Source: Madurella fahalii (Eukaryota; Ascomycota; Sordariomycetes; Sordariales). Taken from it: DNA of 64,000 nt. Positions 46,140 through 54,859 of this stretch are shown one piece after another (within the stretch, counting starts at the first letter, position 1; every line of letters starts with the position of its first letter). The stretch covers positions 8,147,001 to 8,211,000 of the forward strand of contig CM056875.1 in assembly GCA_029876055.1 (NCBI GenBank), in the 5' to 3' direction. The notes beneath the pieces are model-generated. The model saw only the letters and a program-made list of their open reading frames with translations, was not told the origin of the DNA and ran no database searches. The position numbers and the translations under genes were made by a program.

Positions 46140-46581
46140 GGCTGATACGCGCGGAAGGACTGCGGTGGATGGCACGCGGAACTTCGGCCAAAAGACTGCG
46201 AGATAGTTCGAGACCGCAGGGAAATTTTCCCAGTCAAGCGTAGCACAAGCCAGGGTATTCAGGGGTTAGGGTTAGGCATGGAGCTGTCCTTTTCCGGTGC
46301 CAAAGGCTAACCCCGTTATGCTAAATCACCAAGACCACGAATATTACTTGATCTACCAAAGCACGAAGAGGAGATGGCAAAACGGGAATCGTCAATATCT
46401 AGCAAAAATGGCGGAGTGACCTTCCGCGTTGCAGTTTTCCCGTGATAGTCAGCATAGGTCCGGAGCAAAAAACGGTTAACACCCCAAGAAACTTTAGTTC
46501 ATGCCGTCTACTTCCCAAGCGCCGCCAGCCCAGACCCAACCGTGCATACATAGGGTTCGAACAAACTACGTGTGTACGGAA
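46140..46581. other. mrpl7 upstream region and lsg1 3' flank
   Basis: A 442-bp interval. It contains the telobox described separately. No gene seen. Confidence 0.6.
46262..46276 (-). promoter_or_regulatory. Telobox (two-plus TTAGGG units) upstream of mrpl7
   Basis: The plus strand reads GGGGTTAGGGTTAGG; read with mrpl7 it is CCTAACCCTAACCCC. It lies 123-137 bp upstream of the mrpl7 start codon. Proteins of the Tbf1/TRF type bind such motifs, and they occur in promoters of ribosomal genes in several ascomycetes. Confidence 0.65.
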
Positions 46582-48573
46582 TCAATCGTCGTCATCGGCC
46601 TTGTTCCCGCGATTCTTCCCTCTCCCTTTTTGCCCGCCCTTGAAGTGCTTCTTACCTGATGCCAACTGGACATCCTTAGGATCGATCCCTTTCTCAATGG
46701 CAATCATAGTCCGCAGCTTGCGCCCGCTCAGCTGCTTCCCGTTTGTGGCAGCCATACCCTGCTCCGAGTATTTGTAGTTGAAGGGCATCGATGCGTGGCC
46801 GGCATTGCCTTGTCCAGACTTGAAGAATGCCTTGTCGAGCTTCTCAGACTTCTTCCCACTGGGAAGAGGAATCATGTCGGATAGGAGAGAGGCGTTGTCG
46901 TCGCCCTCGACCGACATCTCCTCCATCGCCGAGGCCAGAGCTGCCCGCCTCTTAGCGGGGAGATGAGAAAACTCGTAGAGCTCACGGTTAAACTCTTCGG
47001 CATCGGAGATACCTGGCGGGGGATCGACATATAGCAGCTTCCCATTGACATAGTCCTTGAGGACATATCTCGCGGCCCTTGACTGATCTGGCTGACCTAG
47101 GCCTTGCGTCATAAAGCCTCTGCGGCGGGCGTATGCGGTAAGCAGCTCTTCGCCTGTTGGGATTCCCGTACCACCTTCTTCCAGAGGTCTCGTGCGTATT
47201 TGGATACCGTACACTGCCTCGAGGAAGGGCTGCGGAATCCTACGGGCTACGAGAGTAGCCGGACCGCTATACTCTCGCAGCTGATCGATAGGAAGGACGC
47301 CGTTGCAAACCAGTTCTGCCTTGGTGGTAGCGAAGTTTGGGAAAACGAGACCCGGGCAATCGCAGAGGATGACCTTGTCGCTGAGGTGGATCGTCTGGAA
47401 GTGCTTTGTCTTGCCAGGGGTTGCCGAAACCGATACTTTCGTGGCTCCGATGAGCGCGTTGATGGTAGACGACTTCCCGACATTGGGATAGCCAACCAGG
47501 CCAACCTGGAGTTTCCGTTCCGGCCCTATTTGTGAATTAGCAGTGGGTAGTGATATCCGGGACTGGGCTATTAGCTTACCTGCGTCTTCCGGGGCATACT
47601 TTAGGAAGATATTCTCGAGCTCGTCAACCGTCAAAATGCGAGTGTCCAGCTCTCCATCTTCCTCCCGCTCAGCATCGTCTTCGGAGGGGCCAACCTCGCT
47701 CCCGGCGTCAACGGCGCTATCCTTCTTCAGGGACGCGCCGTTCCCGCTAGGGCCGGCCGGTTCACTCTCCGCCTCGCTATCAGATTGTTGCGCTTCCAGC
47801 ATTTCCTTGGCGAGATGGGCCGAAAAGAACTTGTAAGCAATGTTTGCGCCCTTGAGATATCTCGCCCATGCTTTCCGCTGTGTATAAGTCATCATGTCGG
47901 CCTTGTTGATGAGCAATAGGTTCTCCTTCTTCGGGTCTACATCCTTGACGTATGCCTCGAGATCCTCGGACCGGAACATCAGGGGGTTCCTAGCATCGAC
48001 AATCTGTACCACGACGTCGGACCGCTCAATCACTCTCCACAGCTGCCTCCAAACCTCGAGGTTCCTCTCGAAGGGAGTCATCAAGAGATCCTGCGTCTCC
48101 TGGAGCTCGGCCAGACCTTTCCGCCATTCCAAAAAGCTCTCGCGCTCCAGGCGATCCAGCTCCTCCGGGGTGGTCGAAGCATCCCAACGCGGCCTCCTCG
48201 GCACTGTGAGACGTCCTTTGTGGGCCCTCTGCTTCCCAAGCACCGCTCTTTCCTCGGCCGCAGAGAGAAGGTACGGGTTTCGTTGATCGGTGTGAATGAT
48301 CTTGACATTGTTCATCTTCTCGGCTGTGAAGTCGGTCCCGGCCAGTTCGGCCGTGGCCAAGAACTCGTCCAGAGCACCCTGTTCTGTGACCGAGCGCATC
48401 TTGACCCATGCGGCCTCCTGTCTGTCGTTGGTGATATACTCTTGGCCGGTGGAGTGGTCGATCCGGGTGACGGCTGAAGCTCGCTTGCGGTCGGAGCCTT
48501 TGCCCTTGCCGAAGCGGTCGTTCATGAGCGCATTGCCGAGACCGACCGACTTCTTGGACTTTGCGAGCACCAT
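46582..48573 (-). CDS. lsg1: Large-subunit GTPase 1 (Lsg1), circularly permuted GTPase
   Basis: The frame from 48573 to 46582 is open throughout, but 47579-47526 has the form of a 54-nt intron (GTAAGC donor, CTAAT branch-like site, TAG acceptor). It has no stop codon in frame. Splicing gives 645 residues, and reading through gives 663. Permuted G motifs: G4 NKAD (about 221-224) comes before G1 GYPNVGKSST (about 342-351) and G3 DCPGLVFP (about 384). The start MVLAKSKKSVGLGNALMNDR and the GKTKHFQTIHL switch segment are typical. An acidic stretch (AEREEDGELDTRI) lies between the two halves, and the C-terminus is Lys/Gly-rich. Lsg1 releases Nmd3 from cytoplasmic pre-60S subunits. The gene is divergent from ltv1. 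Confidence 0.95.
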   Translation of the reverse strand: MVLAKSKKSVGLGNALMNDRFGKGKGSDRKRASAVTRIDHSTGQEYITNDRQEAAWVKMRSVTEQGALDEFLATAELAGTDFTAEKMNNVKIIHTDQRNPYLLSAAEERAVLGKQRAHKGRLTVPRRPRWDASTTPEELDRLERESFLEWRKGLAELQETQDLLMTPFERNLEVWRQLWRVIERSDVVVQIVDARNPLMFRSEDLEAYVKDVDPKKENLLLINKADMMTYTQRKAWARYLKGANIAYKFFSAHLAKEMLEAQQSDSEAESEPAGPSGNGASLKKDSAVDAGSEVGPSEDDAEREEDGELDTRILTVDELENIFLKYAPEDAGKLIAQSRISLPTANSQIGPERKLQVGLVGYPNVGKSSTINALIGATKVSVSATPGKTKHFQTIHLSDKVILCDCPGLVFPNFATTKAELVCNGVLPIDQLREYSGPATLVARRIPQPFLEAVYGIQIRTRPLEEGGTGIPTGEELLTAYARRRGFMTQGLGQPDQSRAARYVLKDYVNGKLLYVDPPPGISDAEEFNRELYEFSHLPAKRRAALASAMEEMSVEGDDNASLLSDMIPLPSGKKSEKLDKAFFKSGQGNAGHASMPFNYKYSEQGMAATNGKQLSGRKLRTMIAIEKGIDPKDVQLASGKKHFKGGQKGRGKNRGNKADDDD

Positions 48574-49143
48574 CTTGGGTGGTGTTGCCGATGCTTTTCG
48601 GCCTGTTCCTCAACTAGTTTGGTTCTTAGGGCACCGTCCTCAGTGCTTCGCTGGTAAAGGTTGAAAAACGCAGCCGTTATCATACGGGAGGCGGGGTGTT
48701 CGGCGTTGTTTTAACTGATGTTTGCTGATAAATGGAGGGGCAAATTTGCGCCATGGGCAATTCTTCGATCCCACACCTGGTGTCTAACAATAACGGGCCT
48801 AGCAGATTGGACATGTTCCGCTTCTGCCTTCCAAAGATCTACTGCATGAAGAGCAACAATATGTTCAGGATATCCGAGGCATATCGTGTTGCCATAAACC
48901 CATCTATTATGAGTAGAACATCAAGTTGGCTAAATGCCTTAACATTGCTCGAAGCATGTGTAGAATTGTTAGTGTTGAGCCAGAGCAAGGGAATTGTAGA
49001 TAAGCTTTACCCCACCAAAAATTTCCCTCTCCGCCGGGCCTGATTTATAGCGATAAGTTCCCTTCGGTGCTCTTCCTGCACTCCGCGCTTCTAGCTACCT
49101 TACCCGATACCGCCGATTGTTTTATTTCCCAGTCGCAGTCAGA
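48574..49143. promoter_or_regulatory. Shared lsg1-ltv1 divergent promoter region
   Basis: A 570-bp interval between the starts of two ribosome-assembly genes. An RRPE-like AAAAATTT at 49017-49024 and a PAC-like GCGATAAG (one base from GCGATGAG) at 49050-49057 lie about 90-130 bp before ltv1. This is an eye match only. Confidence 0.55.
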
Positions 49144-50445
49144 ATGGCTAAAGGAAAGTGGATGTACGTACTGGCCCGTTGTTGCGTCCCTTGAGTACGC
49201 CAGCTGACCCCTTGTAGCGACAAAAAGACAGCGACTCACTTTACCCTGGTGTACCGTCCGCAAAATGACCCCCTCATTCACGATGAATCGGCACCGCCCA
49301 TGGTGCTCAACCCTACCCAGCGTTCCGGCAACTCTAAAGGCAAAGGCCTGAGCGATCTCGCGTCCGAACTGGGCTCCGACGCCCAGAGCATCCGCGACAA
49401 CGAAGGCGAAGCGGCCAATTACGGCATCTTCTATGATGACACCGAGTATGACTACATGCAGCATCTGCGGGACCTCGGCCAGGGTTCTGGCGAGGCCGTC
49501 TTCGTCGAGGCGAACCCGGTCATGAACAAGGGCAAGGGCAAGCAGAAGGCATCGTTAGCGGATGCTCTGGCGCAACTAGACCTACAAAACCAGTCCGAAG
49601 ACCTCCTCGACGGGGATATCCTGCCCAGCAAGAATCTCCAAAAGCTCACATACCAAGCGCAGCAGGATGTCCCGGATGCCATTGCCGGGTTTCAGCCGGA
49701 TATGGACCCACGCCTGCGCGAAGTGTTGGAGGCGCTGGAGGACGACGCCTATGTTGACGAGGAAGGTGGCGAGGATATCTTCCAGGAGCTGGCAAAGGAC
49801 GCGCAGGAACTAAGCCAACGCGATTTTGAAGAGTCATATGACGACGTTGATGATGACGAAGGCTGGGAGTCTGACCGCACGGTGAAAGCGACCAGGGAGC
49901 ACAGCCGTGACGACGACATGCTGCAGCTGAAGGATACGGGCGATAGCCAGGGAACAGGGGAGCCTTCGCACGACTGGATGGAAGATTTCAAGAAGTTTAA
50001 GAGCGACCAAAAGGCCGAGAAGAAGCCAAGGGCTGCCGCCACGCCATCCGAAGTTCAGTCGTCAATATGGACGACCACGACGAACGGCGGTCGGAAGAAG
50101 ACACGAAAAGGAGCTATGACGAACTCCTCCGCATACTCGATGACGTCGTCTTCTCTCGTCAGGACAGAGCAGCTGGGTATCCTGGACGCGCGGTTCGAGA
50201 AGATTGAGGAGGAGTACAATGCGGACGTGGACGACCTGGGTTCTGTATCAGCAGTATCGACCATGTCGACGGTTCAGGGACCCACGCGGGCCGACTTTGA
50301 CGGCCTCCTAGACGAGTTCCTAACGGACTACTCGATGCATGGCAAGAAACGGGTTAAAAAGGGGAAGTGGAAGAACGGCCTTGAGCAGTTTGACGAGATT
50401 AGGAGAGAGCTGGGACCGCCGAGAATTCCATCGAAGTACCGGTAG
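49144..50445 (+). CDS. ltv1: 40S ribosome assembly/export factor Ltv1
   Basis: Exon 1 49144-49163 (20 nt) and exon 2 49218-50445 give 415 residues. The joined start reads MAKGKWIDKKTATHFTLVYR, the conserved Ltv1 beginning, and YGIFYDDTEYDYMQHLRDLG follows as the other strongly conserved block. The rest is highly acidic and Ser/Asp-rich with basic patches (GGRKKTRKGA, HGKKRVKKGKWKNGLEQF), consistent with a mostly disordered assembly factor. Ltv1 sits on the pre-40S beak with Enp1 and Rps3 and leaves after casein kinase 1 phosphorylation; the many serines fit, but no site can be assigned here. The 54-nt intron has a GTACGT donor and a TTGTAG acceptor. Confidence 0.95.
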
Positions 50446-50712
50446 CCAGCAACCTGGGCATGATATGATTTAATAGTTATGAACCTGAATCTAGAGTGAA
50501 CCCGGCATCCTTATTTTGACTATATTTGTCCCTATTACCTTTTTTGAAGTTCGACAGCATCCGCCCGCGTATCTAACCTCCTTTTACGCATCCACCCAAA
50601 CCTTTTTTTTCCAGCTATCTGCGGCAGCACTCAAGCCGGCTTCACGTTGCCAAGCAGGAAAGAAACGGAGAAACCAAAGGAATAGACGAAAAGAAAGACC
50701 CAAGGCAAACCC

Positions 50713-52837
50713 TTAGCAACCCATATACCCCGCCAAGCTAAGTATCCCATCCGCCTCACTCCCTTCCGCCCCTTTCCCGCTCGCGCCAACCTCACCCACC
50801 AACTTCTCGATAGTCCTAACCTCCCTCAACCCCCAGAAGGCATGCACTCCCTCGACAAACCGGCCGGCGGCCTTGTCGACATTCTCCTCCGTCTCCGCCG
50901 CGAAGCAGATCCTGTAATAGGCCCACCCCACCTCCCGCCTGATGTCGTCGTTGGCACTGAATATCGACCCGGTCGCGACCAGGACGCGGTAGGGCTTGGT
51001 GGTCAACCACACCATCAGCGCGGCCGACAGCAGCGGCCCGTCCAGGCGCTGCTTGAGCTTCCGGCTCGGGGCCTGCCAGAGCGGGTGCGACTCGAGGTGC
51101 ATGCGGAGCCAGATGAACATGCCGCCGCGCGGCCACGAGAAGGTGTACAGCGGGTAGGGCGACGGCGAGACGGTCTGCCACTGCGGGCACGCCTCGTCAT
51201 CGTTGGGCGCCGACGGCGACGTGATGAGCAGCAGGTGCCGGCCCGCGTCCAGCGTGCGCGCCATGCGCGCCATGCGCCGCTCGTACGCGCCCCGCAGCCC
51301 CGCCAGCCAGCGCACCCAGCCGTCCATGTTCCAACCCGAGGATGATGATGAGGAGGAGGTGGTGGTGGTGGCTGCTTTTTCGCGGGGTGTACCGCGCAGG
51401 AGGCTGAAGGGGGAGCGGAGTTGGAGGTGGTACTGCTGCTGCTGCTTCTCGACGCCGAGGACGAGCTCCGAGACGAGGCCCTGCACGAAACCTGAGGGCT
51501 GTTGGGTTGTGGCCTCGGTTATACGCTCGAATCTTTCGATAAGAGCTGGTTGCGCCGTGATCCAACCTAGGCGGCAGCCAGGCGCAATGGTCTTGGAGAA
51601 GGTGTCGAGGCGGACGACTCGGCCGTCTGTGTCGAAGCTGAGGAACGAGGGGGTGAGGGAGTCGAGGAAAGGATAGCCCGAGGAGCGGGTCGGTTTGTAT
51701 GGTTCTGGTGGGGCTGGGATTGGTTCGCCCCTAGATTTGGCTTCCTCGACTGCCGCCGATGGGAACTGCAGATACCAGTAGGGCTCATCCTCAACGATGA
51801 TGACGTCGTATTTGCTGCAGACGGCGTAGATCTCCTTTTTACGCTCGACAGACAGCACGATACCGGTGGGATTTTGGCCGAGTCTGCGACATCGGTTAGT
51901 AGACGAGCAAGTGGCGGGAGGCTCGTTGTGCAACGAGCCAGCAAGAGAGATGGCGACGGTTAGGCAACGTACGTGACGGTGTACAGGAGATGCGGTCTCT
52001 TCCCCTTTGAAGGATCCCAGTTGGCTAAGACATCTTCCAGTCCTCCCGGCCCCTTAGCCATCATGCCGCAAGCGTCGGCCTGGACAGGCACGATCTGCGT
52101 ACCCAGGGGCATTGCCTGGTTGAGAACATTGGTGTACACAAATGTCTCGCAGAGGAGACCTGGACGCTCGCTGACATCGTTGACGCCTTCAGTCCATTGA
52201 TCCACAAACAGGTTCAGTGACTTAGCAAAACCGTCGGTTGAGCCGCAGGTCAGGATCACTTCGGGCCCACCCTGGTAAGGACTGTCTGGATGGAGATGCT
52301 CGCGGGTGAACTGGCGCACCCATGAAAGCAACGGCGGGTAGCCCTGGGCCAGGCCATACTGCAGGACTGAGGCAAGATCGATCTTCTTCAGGGGGTCGTT
52401 CTCGCCCGAGCTCTTTGGCACGACGATGTGGTTAGGCGCCGCGGGATCTGATGAAACTTCCGTAGTAGCGGGCCTGCCGGGATAGTTCGGGGTGGGTGTC
52501 CATCGCTCCGGCTTTGCAGCCTGCGCTTCTAGAGTGTCAAAGGGGAAGAAGGAAACGTTGGGTAGACCTGGGGTCGTTGGCGTGATGTGTTAGTGTCGTC
52601 AACGTGTGGTAGGGGCGGGACTCCGATAAGACATGGGACGGGGTAAGAGGACTAACCGCCGGCAGTATTCAAGATGCCCGGGATCTGGAAGAACTTGTAA
52701 GCTTCCTTGATCTTGCTATTAGTGCGCCGCTTCGTTACTTCTGAGAAGTGATGGCTGAGGTCTAGCGGTGACGGCTTCTCATCGCCCGCCTGACGGACAC
52801 GGACGCTAACATCACCATAGCAAGTTGGGTTCTCCAT
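50713..52837 (-). CDS. Aromatic amino acid aminotransferase (Aro8/Aro9 type), 3 exons
   Basis: Exons 52837-52657, 52567-51973 and 51883-50713 total 1947 nt, 648 residues. Class I/II PLP-fold features: LSHHFSEVTKRR near the start, GGPEVILTCGSTDGFAKSLN, GQNPTG (substrate and cofactor asparagine), VIIVEDEPYWYLQF, and the PLP lysine in DTFSKTIAPGCRLGW. Family members transaminate aromatic amino acids, 2-aminoadipate or kynurenine. The protein is about 150 residues longer than yeast Aro8. The extra length includes a Gln/Thr/Ser low-complexity insertion (QQQQ, then TTTTSSSSSSS) before GWNMDGWVRWLAGL. That insertion might be a coding loop or a missed intron; I saw no good splice pair. A flavin monooxygenase follows upstream in the same direction. 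Confidence 0.88.
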
Positions 52838-53461
52838 ATCTGCGGTTGGGCTGTTGTGGGATGGGATGAGTATGATAGGGCCCAAGTTCTGGAAACCGGC
52901 TTCTTTATTTAAGTGTGAACAAACGTCCCAGCTAACTGAATGATCGATTACTACCCGAAAGGTATCGAGCGAGTGTCATCATACCCGTCCTGCAGCAAAG
53001 TGCAACGCGCCAATGCTTATAAATTCTTGGAACACGTTCCAGCCGCCTCCCAGCGGAAAAGGATGACCATGGAATAACCCACTCGACCCCACTAGGCGAC
53101 CTCGTGACACCGGGTCGGCCGGCTGGTAGGTTGGGTCGGGAGCAGGGATTCGTTCCCCGCAGAACCCAGGGTATTGACCGGGCCACTTTGGGGGATTTGA
53201 ACCCGAATCTGAGGGTCTTCCCGCCGCCAGTTTTTTGCCAGATGATGCTATCAGCAGATGGCTCTGGCCAGCGTCTGTGTCTCTGTTGGTGTTCCTGGGC
53301 CCGTCTCTCCAGATTGGACGGTCGATCGGCGGAAGATCTGAGACCCGCATAAGGCTGAGACTGGACTGGGGCGAGCCGACCAGTCCTGTCGCTGCCCATC
53401 TCAACGATCACAGTACGCGTACGGTACTTGAACAAAGGTCCTACTGTACGTTTATGTCCAA
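52838..53461. other. Spacer between monooxygenase and aminotransferase genes
   Basis: A 624-bp interval holding the monooxygenase 3' flank and the aminotransferase promoter. A tRNA-like T-arm word near 53190-53205 was considered and rejected. No gene seen. Confidence 0.55.
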
Positions 53462-54859
53462 CTAGCTTTCCTGATCTGGCGCATACCCAAAACCAAGTTC
53501 TTCAAGAGTCTTGGCCTTTCGGCCGTCCAATTCGAACTTCAACTTGGCCTTGGCGTAGATCTGCCTTTGCCTTATCTGCTCCGGGGTCCACTGCGGAGGT
53601 TCCTTACCCGGCGTGCCAGACCGTGCAATCCAGTCGTGAACCGAGTTGATATACTGGTAATCACCACCCTCAGGCCACACGTGAAAGTTGACGCCCCTCT
53701 TCTCGGCCTCTTCTTCTTCCCACCCTCGCATTTCCTCCACTGACGGCAGCGGGAGCAAATTCGCCCACGTTCTGGAGAACACGGCCGCTTGGGTTTCGGA
53801 TGTCGGGAACGGCACAACCTTGATGGGCAGCCCCGAGAAAACCAGTGTCGGGTGGTCTATGTGGAACAAGTGCTTGTACAAACCGCGTACTCGCCGCCCA
53901 TCTGTCACCACAGGCGGCTTTAGCGAACGAAGAAATGGATAAGTGTAGAGATAGCCGGTGGCGAAAATGACGGCGTCAACGTCCTTCTCGACCCGCCCGT
54001 CCCGGAACCTGATGCCTCGTTCTGCCACCAGGAACTCGTCTATTACCGGCACGTCTTCGGCCCCTATCCAATCCAGATTGGCCTCCGACGTCGCGGTCCG
54101 CACTGATAACAGGAGTGGTTTGCGACAGACCGGGCTGATTTGCGAAGCAATATCAAGACCCGAAGCGGCGTTGCCAACAACAACGACCTTCTTGCCGGCA
54201 AAAGGTTCCGGGGTCCGGTAGTGCTTGGAGTGAGTGATGATGCGAGGATGTGTCGTGTGAAATTCTGCGATCCCTTTTACATCTGGGATGTAGATAGTAG
54301 AATAATGGCCTGACGCCACGACAACAGCGTCGTACGTAGCGCTCGAGGCATTGCCTGTCCGGAGGCATACCACATCCACGTCCCACTGGTCTTTCCCCGA
54401 TTCCTGCCTCAAGCGAACGTCTCTAACTTGGGTGGAGAACTTGATGAGATGGCGAATATCTTTGGCATATTGCACCAGGTAGTCCTGCACGTCTTTCCGG
54501 GACGGGAAAATGAGTGTACTTTCCGGGAATGCAAGATCCGAGAATGGCATCAGTGCCCGTGGGATATTGGTATGTAAGAGCTCGTACATGGGCGAGGGGA
54601 AGACGGGTGCGTCTTCCCCAGGAGACTGCAATGGTGGGTCGGGGGCGCAGTCGGCGCTGACCTGAGGCACATGGAGAGTTTCCGAAGGCTTCGAGCTGTA
54701 ATTCCACACCCCGCCCACGTCGGATTGCTGCTCAAAGATGACAACACTGTCGAAGGCCAGTTGGGCAGTTAGGTACTTGGCCGCAGCAAGACCGCAGGGT
54801 CCAGCGCCAATAATTGCGATACGCTTGACATCGAACCGTTTTGGTACTTGCGAGCCCAT
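53462..54859 (-). CDS. Flavin-containing monooxygenase (FMO family)
   Basis: Single exon, 465 residues. The start is MGSQVPKRFDVKRIAIIG; the open frame extends upstream to 55108 but that part is Cys/Ser-rich with no similarity. Visible motifs: FAD-binding GAGPCG (18-23), EQQSDVGGVWNY, the HSKHYRTPEPF segment that corresponds to the FMO signature, NADPH-binding GNAASG (about 228-233), and ATGYLYTYPFL near the end of the catalytic core. The C-terminus (KTLEELGFGYAPDQES) has no membrane anchor, as in yeast Fmo1. Family enzymes oxygenate soft nucleophiles such as thiols and amines; the substrate is not visible from the sequence. The gene is followed in tandem by the aromatic aminotransferase with 624 bp between. 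Confidence 0.9.
   Translation of the reverse strand: MGSQVPKRFDVKRIAIIGAGPCGLAAAKYLTAQLAFDSVVIFEQQSDVGGVWNYSSKPSETLHVPQVSADCAPDPPLQSPGEDAPVFPSPMYELLHTNIPRALMPFSDLAFPESTLIFPSRKDVQDYLVQYAKDIRHLIKFSTQVRDVRLRQESGKDQWDVDVVCLRTGNASSATYDAVVVASGHYSTIYIPDVKGIAEFHTTHPRIITHSKHYRTPEPFAGKKVVVVGNAASGLDIASQISPVCRKPLLLSVRTATSEANLDWIGAEDVPVIDEFLVAERGIRFRDGRVEKDVDAVIFATGYLYTYPFLRSLKPPVVTDGRRVRGLYKHLFHIDHPTLVFSGLPIKVVPFPTSETQAAVFSRTWANLLPLPSVEEMRGWEEEEAEKRGVNFHVWPEGGDYQYINSVHDWIARSGTPGKEPPQWTPEQIRQRQIYAKAKLKFELDGRKAKTLEELGFGYAPDQES

Noticed and set aside
53180..53215. tRNA-like T-arm on the minus strand (GGGTTCAAATCCC)
   Set aside because: Only three T-stem pairs form, and no acceptor, D or anticodon arms can be folded around it.
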